DNA of 64,000 nucleotides from Diphasiastrum complanatum. Lineage: Eukaryota > Streptophyta > Lycopodiopsida > Lycopodiales > Lycopodiaceae. The position numbers and the translations under genes are program-made. The stretch is from NCBI GenBank assembly GCA_029204225.1, contig CM055093.1, forward strand, positions 25,752,885 to 25,816,884, in the 5' to 3' direction. The notes beneath the pieces were generated by a model, which was not told the origin of the DNA, ran no database searches, and worked only from the letters and a program-made list of their open reading frames with translations. Below are positions 1-11,302 of this stretch, piece by piece (positions within the stretch are counted from its first letter, which is position 1; every line of letters begins with the position of its first letter).

Positions 1-703
1 TAGTTCCACCTAGAACTTCCCTCGACTCGGATGTTGTTGGTATTTCATCATCCTCGTCAATCTCATAGCATTCTATGAAATTGATCCAGGATTCAGTAGC
101 TCTGGCTAACTCCTCGCCCCATCTCAAAAGGTGACCCCCTATTGGACTGACTGTGAAAATGTCTGAAAAAAATATTTGTTTGCTAGACCAGTTTATAATA
201 GCATCTGCTTGATATAGCCACGGTCTTCCAAATAATATGGAATACGGTGGTGTATCTACTGGGTTTATGACAAAGAAATTCATAACGAACGTATCTGTCT
301 CTATAACTACACTAATACCTTTTAGCTAACCTACTGGTATGCATTTGGATGCGTCTGCTAAATGGATTTCATGGTAAGTAATAGGCTGTATCTGTTTTTC
401 TAGTCCTAATTCCTTAACAATTGTTTCTGTTATTAAATTGACACTGGATTCTGAGTCTATTAGTATTTTAATAGCACTAATCTTTGGGACTCCACAATCT
501 CCTCTATCTACATATTCTACTTTATTACTGTATGTAGGTATACTTAGGGTGACAAATCTCTCCCCTTCCTCAGTCCGTACGGACTGAAGCTCTTCATCCT
601 CTGAAGTATAGGTCGAGGATGATGTAGGTGTCTCACCTTCATACTTATCCTCTTCCCAGGATATCGTAATTCTTTTATGACTTTTCCCCATCGGTGTCTC
701 CAT
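1..703 (-). pseudogene. retropepsin-like domain, downstream copy of a tandem pair (Ty3-type remnant)
   Basis: On the minus strand this stretch encodes an acidic linker (about residues 1-70 from 703) and then an aspartic-protease-like domain. The active-site region reads ILIDSESSVNLIT, where Ty3-type and retropepsin-like plant proteins usually have D-[ST/G]-G-S, so the glycine is replaced by Glu. A frameshift near 326 breaks the frame. The second half continues in another frame with ILFGRPWLYQADAI, the usual flap/C-terminal motif of these proteases, followed by an acidic tail running off the window. It lies in the same frame as the next copy upstream, separated by one TAG at 704-706. Not functional as read; the family assignment is firm, the element family is not. 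Confidence 0.7.
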
Positions 704-1098
704 CTAATCTCTAAAGGTAATCTCCTTCTTCTTCCAATGGGTTATGACATCGGCCTGGTAGAGCCATGATCGTCCTAATAATACTTTATACGACGATTCT
801 CTTGTGGTCCTTAATATAATAGAATCCATTAGGAACTTATGGTCTCCAATATAGACTGTAACTTTAAACAATTCTCCTATGGGTGATCTTCTAGTTGCAT
901 CAGCTAACCTTAAATGTCTTAATGTGGGTGCTATTCTATGGTGAATGCCTAACTCATATGTTGTTTCTTCAGTCATTATGTTCACGCTAGATCCGTAATC
1001 TATGGGCACACTATCTAAAATGCAGCCATTGATTACTACCTGAATCTCGGGTTGACCTTCATCACCGTAGTTAACTAATCCTATATTGAATATTGACT
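704..1098 (-). pseudogene. retropepsin-like domain, upstream copy of a tandem pair (Ty3-type remnant)
   Basis: Open on the minus strand from about 1098. A start is not evident, so it is a fragment of a larger gag-pol-like reading frame. The domain runs from PEIQVVINGCILDSVPIDYG through SSVNIMT to VLLGRSWLYQADVI, covering one retropepsin monomer. The catalytic triplet reads D-Y-G instead of D-[ST]-G. The LLGRxWL motif near the end is the same motif as in the neighbouring copy, so the protein carried two protease-like domains in a row. A TAG ends the copy and the reading frame then continues in register into the second domain. No gag, reverse transcriptase or LTR is visible next to it. Confidence 0.72.
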
Positions 1099-1298
1099 AA
1101 TGGTAACTTTGCTTTTCTTTTCTTTTTTCCTTTGCAAAAATTGCTAACAATGTTTGTTTTGTTAACTTAACATATCACTTAAAGAAAAGCAAAAGCAAAG
1201 TGCGGCGTGCACGCCACTCTTTTTCCATGCAAACATGGAATAGCCATGTTAGATTGAGCCTATCAATGATGAGAATAGAAATCTCGTAAACACTTTTC

Positions 1299-1457
1299 CA
1301 TTCAAGAAATGTAGTTTGCCATTTTCCATGCATGCATGCATGGTCACTTTTACATGTGGGGTAGTTGGGCCCTTAATTACCATTCAAAAAATGTAGTTTG
1401 TTATTTTCCTTGCATGCAAGATCACTTATTTACATGTGGTGTAGTCAGGCCCTTAAC
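1299..1457. repeat. tandem duplication, two units of about 80 bp
   Basis: Unit 1 (1299-1379) and unit 2 (1380-1457) both begin CCATTCAA(G/A)AAATGTAGTTTG, pass through a TGCATGCA-rich core and TTTACATGTGG, and end GGCCCTTAA. They differ by scattered substitutions and small indels. Non-coding. Confidence 0.75.
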
Positions 1458-2937
1458 CAAGGTCCAACCTTAAAAGTTAAGACCGCCTTCACGTTTTAGC
1501 CTTTAACATTGACTTTTTTTCATTCTCCATTGACCAACCTCAATCCTTAGTATTGTCTTTGCAAAGCAAGGCTAACAAATTTCAATGTGAGAAGATTCAA
1601 CCCTTGACTCTGCATAATGAATCTTGTGTCTCCTCCTTATCCCCTGCCCTAGCAACAGCCCACAAATGAGACAAAGGAAGAATTGTTTATAGCACTTACT
1701 ACTAGAACGGCCCTATCCCAATGCGCCACCTAGCAACATATGAGTGGTCAGGCCCTCAAAACCATAACATTGCACTTAGGCTTTACAATTTGAAATAAAA
1801 CTTATAAGGCACTGTACTCAAGCTCAACACTTAGTATTGCCTTTGCATAAAAGTCCTAACTAAACAAGAAAGCCACAAAGCCAAGGCCCAACTTCCCACC
1901 CTCCACACATGGTTAAAATAAGATGATGTTTTAGAGGTAATATCAATCAATATTATTAATTAGCATGCAATGCCAATCGTGCTATATCCTCTGCTTTTTT
2001 TGGTGGTTCAACCTTCAAACTTTCTAATAGTTATTGTTATAATCAAGTCCATGGAGGAATCATCATAAGATATGGGGACTAGATTATTACTTTGGAAATT
2101 GGGCAACTAGATCTTTGTATTCTTAAATACCTCGAAGAGCATAAGAGTGAGTGCTCAAGAACCTATTTTGAGTTGTCCTAAGAAAACCTGCATTTTTTGA
2201 AGCTTCTTAATTTTTTGAGGACTACCACTCATGAAAGGGCTTATATGCCTAAAATTTCATGATGCCAACTTTAAGAAATATTGTTGGTTGCCTTCCTATA
2301 CTTTGCTCCTTTTTAGAGTACTTATAAGAGCCAACTTCCAAGGTGCATAATAAAAATCCAAATTCTAGCATACACACTTTGACTTATTCCAATGAACAGG
2401 TGTCTTATTTGTAGTATTAGGATTAGCATATCCTGGCTGGCCTTACAGTCACACATAAAAATCCTACATAATCTATTTAACTCTCTCGAATATTCATAAG
2501 AAAGCATATTTTTCTAAAAGGGTTACACTGTTCCATGATCTTGATACATGCATTCTAGAATGCTTATGACAAATTCAAAAAGGATTGGCAAAGAAGTAAA
2601 ATCAGTGATGATTGATCACAGAAAGCTGGGACCCACATTGATTGCTGGCATTTGGGAACAGCAAGTGAAGCATCACAATTTACCTGATTGCATATTGGCA
2701 ATTGCCCCCCCGTGGCTGGTTGGTTATCATGAATTGACAAGGAGAATGTTGATGGTAACTCCTTTGGCTTGTGGCAGAAACCCAGAAATGCAGTTTATTT
2801 TCATAGAAATCTGAGAAGCTTTTGAAGTATATTCTAGAATCCATTCCTCCTGCAAATCATCCAAAAAGAAAAGGAACAGCAGCAGCCCATCTCAAAGTCA
2901 AATCCCACCTTTCTTCTTATGCTGCTTCTCTCGGGAC
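1458..2937. other. no gene recognised
   Basis: Only short unconvincing ORFs. A related phrase, CTTAGTATTG(T/C)CTTTGCA, appears near 1547 and 1829, pointing to old repeat content. The last few hundred bases should contain the promoter and 5' UTR of the gene starting at 2938, but no clear TATA box was identified. Confidence 0.5.
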
Positions 2938-4798
2938 ATGGCGGCTGCTTCCTCTGCTCCCCTCCTTTCTTTCTCGTCCTTCTCCTTCGACGTTCCCACA
3001 CTACCCTCCCAAACACATGCAATTTTCCCCCTCTTCTCTTCTACAGATCAATCGGAGCATATCTTAAGCGAAAATGATGCAGCGATGCAGCTGATTGACA
3101 AGCTTGATGAGCTATGGTTTTGGGGAAATGTACTCACATGGCAGGCCAGTGGGCAATCCCAGGGGCAAGCCGTGCATGCGATGGTGGACGCGCATGTGGT
3201 GTCCCATGATGGGATAGATAGGGAGTCGGTGCCAAGTTCTCCTCTAACAATCTGCAAAGTTCATGATGAAGAGCTTCTCACACCAGGATTCGAAAAATTG
3301 AAGCCAAAGGAGGAGGCTTTTGATCCAAGGATGGAGGATAAAGGGGATAGAGAAGAATGTGAGGAGGAAGTAGCGGGAAATTTGGATTTGGAGCTAAAGA
3401 CGGAAAAGTCAAATGATCATCCCACTATTAAGCATCAGGAGGACCAGAAATTACTCATTGAGACTGGGGAAAATGAGAATGAGCAGCAATCTGGGTTAAC
3501 TTCTCAAAAGGTCAATCTGAAGATCTGAAAAGAGCAAGAGATCTGTTTTTTAATATTTATCTTTAATACAAAGGAACCTGACAATTAATCATAACCTGTC
3601 CTTACGATAAGAAGTTGTAATTGGATTGAACGAGGATGGGAGTACGTGTTAGAGGTCTTAATGTACTGCTTTCATTAAATTTCTTAGATCTCATGTTTTG
3701 CACTCGCATTCTGGTTTGTATCTGAAAGAGGTTTGGTAGCAACATGCAATATTTAAAACCAGGTACACAAAAATTTCTAATTAACACATGAATTTGGGAT
3801 CAAAAGTTTCGACCAACAGTTTTTTAGCACCGTTAGTTTGATGACTTTGATCTAAACGTCACAAACCACAATGGATTCTCCCGTCTTAATGAACTGACAA
3901 AAGAGGTTAAGTAGGACTGAGTCTGTTGTTAACTCTTTCTGGGAACATTTTGATGTGTCATGCTTGTTGTTCTGGTAAATTTTTCAAGAGATTTTCATAA
4001 ACAAGATGGGCTTAAAAACACTAGTTGATTGATGATCGATATCAAGTTTCCTGGTCCCCTGGGTGCTGTAAGTTGGTCTCGAATTTTCCTCTTCGGCAGT
4101 CTGTACAAATAGCAGGCTGACAAGAGGCTATGCTCATTAGAGAAAGAGGATCCATTATATTTCCATCCTGAACAATAGTCGTGCACGTTGTACTCTATTT
4201 GTGTGATCATGTGTCTCTTGGCTAGGAGAAAGAGAGGAATGGCCATGCGTTCTATGTGCTTGCAGCGTTTCAATCTGCTCAAACATCTTCATGTCAGTAG
4301 CTCAATTCAGATTCTGTTTGTTTTGTACAGGAGAGGCACAAGGCAGTAACATCGGGAAAACCTCCACTTCAGACCATCAATTCAGGAAGGCAGATATTAA
4401 CAGAGATGAGGAGTGGGATTTCATTGACCAGACGGCGAAGACGTGTGCGGATAAAGCGTATCAAAAGCCAGATAGATCTTGAGTATGATGAAGTAAAAGG
4501 TTTCAAGGATCTTGGTTTTAATTTTAGAGAAGATGAGCTCACTCCTGGCATTGTTAGCTTGGTTCCTGGATTGAAGCCTCATAATAGGGAAAGCACAGAA
4601 TCAACTAATCTGCAATCTGAAACATCGCCAATTCAAAGACTCTATCCATCTGAAGGTTGGTGGACAAGCAAGAGAAAGAGAGAGCCTCCTTTACAAAATT
4701 GGCGAATCCCTGATCCCCGCGGGGAAGGGATAGACATGAAAGAACAGTTGAAGTTTTGGGCACACATAGTAGCATCCAATGTAAGGCAAGAATGCTAA
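2938..4798 (+). CDS. DUF1685 family protein, two exons
   Basis: Exon 1 is 2938-3510 and exon 2 is 4331-4798. The donor AAAAG|GTCAAT and the acceptor TTTTGTACAG|GAG join in phase 0, giving 346 residues without a stop. The C-terminal half shows the plant DUF1685 pattern: a basic stretch (RRRRRVRIKR), then EVKGFKDLGFNF, and a final helix MKEQLKFWAHIVASNVRQ. This matches the family's usual ELKGCxDLGFGF core and WAQVVACxVRQ end. Residues 50-65 (MQLIDKLDELWFWGN) match the short N-terminal L-W-F block of these proteins. The family has no established biochemical function. The start at 2938 (ATGGCGGCTGC) gives a serine-rich leader. An internal start at 3085 is possible, since the leader could be 5' UTR. 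No damage is visible; this is the most convincing live host gene in the window. Confidence 0.8.
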
Positions 4799-5209
4799 GA
4801 CTGTTATGTATAGATCTTATGTTGCTTGGTCATCCTCTTGCATATACTTGTATTCTAGCACTCTATCATTCCTTGATACTTTTATGTCTTTAAGATAAAG
4901 ACTCACGTTAAATTGCTCATTCCAGTGTAGTCTCAGGTAGTTCATCCATACGATCCTGAACGAAAGAGTTCCTTGGCGGATGAAAGTATGACTGCTGGTA
5001 GCTATTCAGTTTAATTTGTATACATTTCTTTCAAGAAGTAGCTGTCATGTGGCTGGTTCCTTGGATTCCAACCTTTTCTGATTGTACCTATGGTTTGATA
5101 GCCAGCTGGGTTACGTAGTGTGAATAGAATCCCTGTGGCTGCTCATTGTACATTAATGAGAGCACACACATATTCTTTGTATGTCAGATGTGCCAAATCT
5201 CTATTCTCG
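4799..5209. other. 3' flank of the DUF1685 gene
   Basis: Non-coding, presumably the 3' UTR and downstream flank. No clear AATAAA signal was found close to the stop. Confidence 0.4.
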
Positions 5210-5632
5210 ATGTATTGGCAGTTTTTCAATAGCCTGCAATTCAGTTCATCAGGCAGATTGGCTTTGCAGCCCAATGCTGGTTGTTGATTATCTTTAGGTT
5301 TTGAATGGCATAGACTGGGAGTTTTTGAAGAGATGAGCCTTTTTTCTCAACGTATTGGCAGTTTTTAATGGCCCGGAATTCAGTTTTTTCAAGCAGATTG
5401 GCTTTGCAGTCCAATTTTGATTGTTGATTATTTTTAGGTTTTGAATAGCATAGACTGCGAGTCTTGGAAGAGACGTGCCATTTTTGGCTTTCAATCTACT
5501 TTCAGTTTTTAATAGCCTGCAATTGAGTTTATCAGGCAGATTGGCTTTGCAGCCCAATGCTAATTTCTGATTATCTTTATGTTTGGTTTAGCATAGACTG
5601 CGAGTCTTTGAAGAGATGTGCCATTTCCTGAA
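5210..5632. repeat. three tandem imperfect units of about 140 bp
   Basis: The anchor CAGATTGGCTTTGCAG occurs at 5254, 5393 and 5537 (spacing 139 and 144). Each unit also holds ATAG/ATGGC(C)TGCAATT before the anchor and GCATAGACTG(C/G)GAGT..TTGAAGAGA after it. The 87-codon minus-strand ORF across it is a by-product of the repeat and not a gene. Confidence 0.85.
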
Positions 5633-7116
5633 TGCTGTAAATAATGTATTTAGCCACTCTTGTCTATGCCTAGACTCCTGACACATTTACGGTGCTTGTA
5701 AGGGTATTCAAAAATTTGAGAAGATTGCAGATTGCTTTCAAGGAAGAGTGGCAATAGATGGATGCATCATAGTACAAAGATAGTCCTCATCCATGAATCA
5801 CAGCCCAAAATTTGAAGGGACAGTCAAAGTTAAGACAGCACTTTCTAGTCTTGAACAGATTTTTTCCAAATGTGCCTGTCTAGTGGCAAGTATTTGATTT
5901 TGGAAGGCACTTCTGCAATTCATTCTCTTCATCTGCATCGGTACTAGTTCTTATGAATTAAGAGATGCAAGGCTCATTCTGTAGAATATATTTCACTTTC
6001 AGGAGCAGCTTACAGTGAAATAGAGGGCAGTGAGTCCTCTACAACTAGAGATCTATGTTGTCAGTTGAAAACAGTTCTTTCTATGTGTTGGAGTCCAATG
6101 TGTATACAACATAAGTGCAAAGCATTTTTAAATTTTTTTTTTTTGCAAAAGCATTATTTAGATGTCAAAGATGGCTTAAATGTCAGCACGTATACTGTAA
6201 ATTGTTATGAACAGCTTGCAACTCAGTCATTTACTCTTTTTCAAATTCTTCTTCTTCTTTAGGATGATTTCTAGATAAAACTCTGGTTCATGTAGTTTAT
6301 ATGCTTGTAAGCACTTTGAAGTGTTTTGAGCAGCAAAAACAAATAGTTTTGTTGTATTTTGAGAGCCTGATCTTTAAATCTTTATGTACCTCAGTGTATT
6401 TGTGTTCATAGTTCAAAACTCTCAAGAGATGGCTGCCATATATTGTGCATATATTGTGCAAGACATTGAAGAATTCCTTGTTACATAATGGAACATCAAA
6501 GGATTGATATGTACATGCACATCCACCAAATGGGGCTCTATGTTACATCACCACTTATTGTTGGTTGATGTACATGCTATGATTGTCTTTTGAACATCAA
6601 TTAAGCATGTACAGAGAAACAAAACAAAATGCAATCAACCTTCCTCCAGGGCCAATTATTTGTGAGTTCCATAGTACTTTTAAGAGGATTTGGTGTTTGA
6701 GAATCATGGGAATCTCATTATGAAGCTAGTTTAAATTACTAAGTTACCTAATGAATTTTGTACTTTGCGAGCATATTACGGAGTGCTCTTCACAAAGGAG
6801 GGTTAGTGGGGAAGCTTTCTAAACGTTTCAAGTTGGTTCCCATTTTTCACACAAGGTGAGACTTTTCCCTCACGTGGTGTCCTTGGTGGTATGAAAGATG
6901 CCATTTGTGGGTAAAGTGGGTTGTGGATCCCCACTTACACCCCAATGAATTGTGTGCCATGTGCTTCATGTAAAACTATACAACTACTATAGCACTCACA
7001 GTTGAAAAATTTTCGTCTGGTGCTCTCACCATAGATCTCACAAGCTTCCTTGTAGATGTAGCGCAGGCATCCCAAAGGGAGCCGAGAACTACGACTTAGC
7101 TTCTCGGCTTTCAACA
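5633..7116. other. no gene recognised
   Basis: AT-rich sequence with only short ORFs. One small direct repeat (ATATTGTGC twice near 6437-6457). No transposon termini or RNA genes were recognised. Confidence 0.5.
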
Positions 7117-7560
7117 CTTGTTGTCCAAACCCACTCGACATACAAGCAACGAACTTGCCAACAAAGATCAAACTTAACTAACTTGAAGTTTTGGAACCAA
7201 CATAGCACCATCCGTACACTTGTCTTTCGAACCCACTCAACATACAAGCAGCCAACTTGCCAACAAAGATCATACTTAACCAACTTGAACTTATGGAACC
7301 AACATTGAGAGCCAACATAGCGCCATGCTAGATCGAAGGTCTCGACATGGGTAACTTCCCCCCAAGCAAGTCACCCGATCACATCAAACTTAACCAACTT
7401 AAAGCTTCAATACAAATTAGTAACATCCATTCCAAGCAAGCCATCTAACTTACATAAGACTTAACCAACTGAAAGCTTTGTCATGAGCGTTGGAAGCCAA
7501 CTTGGCACCACACCAAACCGGACCATGATAAACAGATAACTTCCACCTAAGCAAGCCATC
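7117..7560. repeat. imperfect tandem repeats, period about 102 bp
   Basis: CTTG(T/-)..CGAACCCACTC(G/A)ACATACAAGCA(A/G)CxAACTTGCCAACAAAGATCA starts at 7117 and again at 7219. Weaker versions of AACTTAACCAACTTxAAGCTT and AAGCAAG(T/C)CA(C/T)C continue to about 7560. Short minus-strand ORFs over it are repeat shadows. Confidence 0.65.
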
Positions 7561-8026
7561 CACCTCACCCAACAGCTTAGAGCTCGTTCTCCAAGTGCTT
7601 AAACAGTTCACATTCATGCAAAAAACACTCAAAAGCACAAGCCGCAACAAATATGACAACAACTAGTTTCTAGACAGAATGGTTCCGACCACATATAGTT
7701 GGCATCATGGATCGAATGGTTCCAACGACATACCACTGGCGTCCCTGAACACGACCCTCAGCTAGGTGCCAAATCAAAAAGATTTGAAGTGGCCTTACAA
7801 CTGGTGCTCTTACCAAACACTGCAACTTGTAAGGTAATCAGAGTTAATTTGAGAAAAATCTCACTTTATTAATAAATCTACGAAGGTTGCATTTCAAGTG
7901 TGTGACTTGGGACATGAGCTTTCTACAGTTAGTTGGTCACCTCACAACTTTTTCATTATTGAAACAAGACCATGGATTGTAGAAAAATCCCATCTCTTTC
8001 AAGAACTCCCGACTTTCCAATTCTTA
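7561..8026. other. no gene recognised
   Basis: Non-coding stretch between the tandem repeats and an integrase scrap; nothing supportable was seen. Confidence 0.45.
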
Positions 8027-8205
8027 ATGAAGATCAAGGCTTTGAGGTGTGATGGAGGAGGAGAGTGTGTACTCCAACAAATTCCATGACTATTGTGAGC
8101 AAAAAATCTTATGTGGTGTTCTAACCAAGACCGTCAAGTCCAGTCGATCTGATTGGGAACTAAAACTTCACGCTGCTCTATGGGCCTATCGCACTATCCC
8201 GAAGT
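8027..8205 (+). pseudogene. retroelement integrase scrap, copia-like then Ty3-like
   Basis: The first part reads MKIKALRCDGGGEC and, after a frameshift, YSNKFHDYCEQK. This corresponds to the copia integrase segment K-x-LRSDNGGEY-x-SNxFxxxC around the second catalytic Asp. From about 8129 the reading becomes SDWELKLHAALWAYRT, which is typical of Ty3/gypsy integrase C-terminal regions. The piece is about 60 codons with at least one frameshift and no flanking element structure. Confidence 0.55.
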
Positions 8206-8224
8206 GAGCAATCAAGAAAGGAAG

Positions 8225-8634
8225 ACATTCCACATACATAAAATTTAGAAAAATGAATCTATTATATTTTATTTAAAAAATCAATACCAAAAATTCTTCC
8301 CACAAATCACATCCAAAGCCTTGGGAGCACACCAAGGTATCTATCATCTATGACAGATCAGTAATATCTACAACCAATACTGCTCTATAAGCTTCACTTG
8401 GATGCACATGTTGTCATATCATTTTGGCACATTTTCTTTGACATAGACCATTCAATTATCGAATTTGATTTATATTGAGTCTAGGACTTTTAAATTGTTC
8501 AATTTAAGTATGTTTGCATCTGTCATCCTCAAAGTTAACAGCATACCCTAACTTAGCAAAAGAGGAAAATGAAAATTGGCCTCAATTGCCAAATATACAA
8601 ACATGATCAAAATAGCAAAACTAGTTGAAATTTC
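8225..8634 (-). repeat. probable 3' LTR of the minus-strand copia relic
   Basis: It follows the polypurine tract GAAGAGGGAG (minus strand, about 8640-8650) of the pol remnant at 8635-8754, in the position expected for a 3' LTR. The start is degenerate (TTTGAGAAATTT in place of TGTGA). The far end cannot be placed and no partner LTR was seen. Confidence 0.35.
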
Positions 8635-8754
8635 TCAAACTCCCTCTTCAACTAGTTTTAGCATAGACTTTGAGAACAATCAAAGTGAAGTCCTATGCTT
8701 CATGAACATGTCTTTTCCCAATGATTTTTTGAAGATATCAGCTACACATTCCTT
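8635..8754 (-). pseudogene. copia polyprotein C-terminus, minus strand
   Basis: The minus strand reads KECVADIFKKSLGKDMFMKH, then a TGA and SKSMLKLVEEGV before the final stop. This is the same tail as the copia element at 37-43 kb, which ends ECVADIFTKPLGKD ... SNVEEGV. The purine tract after it supports the end of a retroelement. It stops abruptly at about 8755, where plus-strand gag sequence of another element begins, so two elements are joined head-on. Confidence 0.75.
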
Positions 8755-8756
8755 TG

Positions 8757-9462
8757 ACGTGTGGGAAGTCGTCACAGGTGATGAGAGAAGGCCGCCAAAT
8801 GAAACGGAGATCAAAGTGTTCGACAAAAAAGATGAGGAAAGCTTTGACCTTCATTAACTTGTCAATGAAGGATCACATCATTACCCACATTTGTGATGTT
8901 GTTACACCCCGAAAGGCATGGGATGTGCTAAAGGAGCAGTTCGAGACGTCAAATTTGTCAAGAATCATGTTTCTGAAGTCAAAGTTGAATAGTGCCCGCA
9001 TGGAGCAAGGATAGCACATTCAGACATACATGACCAGAATCAAGACAATGAGGGATGAACTGCATTCTATTGGTGAGCGCATACGTGATGTGGAGCTGGT
9101 GCACAATGCATTGTGCAGCATTGCAGAACCCTATCAGATGTTTGTGAGCGGAATAGCATCAAGAGAAAGATTCCCAACCTTTGACGAGCTCACAGGAATC
9201 TTGATGCAGGAAGAGCAACGGCGAGAAATGGTGAAAGCTAGACGTCAAAATACTGACGATCAGGCACTTGCGACATGCCAAAAACAAGGCAAGGGCAAGG
9301 GCAAGAAGAAGTCTAAACAACAACTTGCCAAGTCTCAGGAGGACGAGGGATCTTCGAATAAGACCAAGAAGAAAGACAAGTGCTTTCATTGTAGTAAAAA
9401 GGGCCATTGGAAGAGTGAATGTCGCAAATTCCTGGCGGAACAAGGCAAGGGAAAACCAAAAT
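8757..9462 (+). pseudogene. copia gag (UBN2-type) with CCHC zinc knuckle
   Basis: It begins WEVVTGDERRP in one frame. After a frameshift near 8830 it continues KALTFINLSMKDHIITHI, LKEQFETSN and, past a TAG at 9013, a long stretch ending in the zinc knuckle CFHCSKKGHWKSEC (about 9380-9424). This is the normal plan of copia gag, the nucleocapsid-forming part. The N-terminal end is missing. Lysine-rich KGKGKKKSK precedes the knuckle. The final stop is at 9462. Confidence 0.8.
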
Positions 9463-9464
9463 AA

Positions 9465-9833
9465 GCAGGTAACCTTGTCGATGAGGGTGAGATTGAAGAC
9501 TCTAACATCTTCATATATGCATTGTCATCTAATCAAGATGATCAAGTGTGGTATATTGACTCGGGAGCCACAAGACACATGACAGGTAACAAGAATTGGT
9601 TCAGTAGCATGAAAGTGTTGGATAATGGAACGTCCGTTTCACAAGCAAATGGCGAGGTGTGCAAGATCAAGAGGATAGGCACCGTTTCAATCCAACTACC
9701 TGATGGCAAAAGCAGGATGATCAAGAAGGTACTTTACGTACCAGGTTTGAAGAAAAATCTACTTTCTGTTGGAGTCATTACTGATCAAAAGTTGAAAGTA
9801 GAATTCGCCCATGATCGTTGCTTTGTGATGTGA
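9465..9833 (+). pseudogene. copia protease domain
   Basis: WYIDSGATRHMTG carries the D-S-G active site of the copia aspartic protease, which cuts the polyprotein. VLYVPGLKKNLLSVG near the end is the conserved closing motif. A TGA at 9831-9833 interrupts the domain, and the sequence continues in another frame with NQKFKVIADG. Gag stops at 9462 and is not continuous with this part. Confidence 0.85.
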
Positions 9834-11080
9834 ACCAAAAGTTCAAAGTTATTGCAGATGGAGTAAGAGAGCCCAATACAAAATTGCACAACTTGATTGC
9901 TACAATCAAGGGGCAATATGGACTTGTATCGTCCATTCCATCGCAAACTGAGTTGTGGCATAAGAGGCTTGGTCACTTGAACTTGGGAAGCCTCAGTTTG
10001 ATGATAAAATTGGAGATGGTAACAGGATTGCCTACCATAGAAAATCACTTGAAATCGATGTGCGAATCTTGTGTATATGGGAAGCAGCATCGAGAGAAGT
10101 TCAATAAAGAGGATGTTGCAAGAGCAAAGAACATCCTAGATTTAATCCACACAGATTTATGCGGGCCTATGAGGACCATGTCCTTAGATAAAGCCTTCTA
10201 TTTCATGACCTTTATTGATGATATGTCACGTAAGTGGATCTACTTCTTGAAGAAGAAATCAGATGCATTTAACAACTTCAAGAGCTTCAAAGCATTGGTC
10301 AAAAATCAGACAAGTAGGAAGATCAAAGTCCTAAGGTCAGATAGTAGAGGTGAGTACAAGTCTAATGACTTCAATGATCTTTGTGATCAATGTGGGACTA
10401 AAAGACAATTTATGCAAGCTCATAATCCTGCTCTCAATGGTGTAGCTGAGCGCAAGAATCATACGATTGTGGAAAGTGCCAGATCTATGCTAGATGAGAT
10501 GAAACTACCAAAAGATTTTTGGTCAGAAGCATGCAGTACGGCAGTCTATTTTCAAAATAGAAGTCCTACCATTGCCATACCAAAGATAACACCTGAGGAA
10601 GCATTCACGAAGAAGAAGCCAAAGGTGAACCACTTGCGAATCTTTGGATGTAAGGCCTTTGTACACATTCCTAAGGAAGAGAGACGCAAACTTGATGTAA
10701 AAACTATCAAGTGTATATTCCTAGGATATGATGATCGTGTGAAGGGCTATAGATGTTTTCATCCAATGGAAAGCAAAGTCCATATAAGTCGTGATGTTAT
10801 CTTTGATGAATCCAAGATATATGAAGACGAGGATGCTGAGAAAATAGATACATCCAGTGGGAAAGATGGTATAGTGAGGATACCACCTGATGATGATCCA
10901 TTCATTGACCTTCCAAGTGATGAAAAAGATGATACATCTCAAGATACTACTACTCAACCTCCAGAGACAGGTTGGAGAGGTAGGGACAAACCTTTTGGTG
11001 CAAGAAGGATTGAAGTTGCAGGTGACAAATGCAAGGAGAAGGATGTACCGTGGGATACATTTTCACCAGAAAACCGATAA
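9818..11080 (+). pseudogene. copia integrase
   Basis: A 420-codon open stretch. LWHKRLGHLN and CESCVYGKQH form the HHCC zinc-binding region. DLIHTDLCGPM carries the first catalytic Asp, VLRSDSRGEYKSNDF the second (the usual DNGGEY is altered to DSRGEY), and NGVAERKN the Glu region. IFGCKAFVHIPKEERRKLD and the KGYRCFHP segment form the C-terminal GKGY-type part. The integrase would join element DNA to host DNA. The acidic linker after about 10850 loses frame before the reverse transcriptase. Confidence 0.85.
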
Positions 11081-11302
11081 CCTGATGGGAAGCTCCCTAA
11101 GTGGTTTGAGAAATTGTTGGAGAGCCGCGACATGGATGACTTTCCAGGATCATCTAGCCAGGGAGAGCTATGAAGATCAACAAGAGAGAAGACACAACCT
11201 GAAAGGTAGGAAGCAAATTATGCTCTCTTATCTAGCATTATTCAAAGCAAAGAACCTTCGACTTATGGTGAAGCGAAGGATGATGATATTTGGGTCAAGG
11301 CC

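Noticed and set aside
2548-2814. 88-codon plus-strand ORF upstream of the DUF1685 gene
   Set aside because: No recognisable domain, odd composition, and no splice link into 2938.
5294-5557. Minus-strand ORF with internal repeats
   Set aside because: Its repetition only mirrors the 140-bp DNA tandem repeat; no codon or domain signal.
6935-7283. Two overlapping minus-strand ORFs with repeated phrases
   Set aside because: They arise from the 102-bp imperfect tandem repeat.
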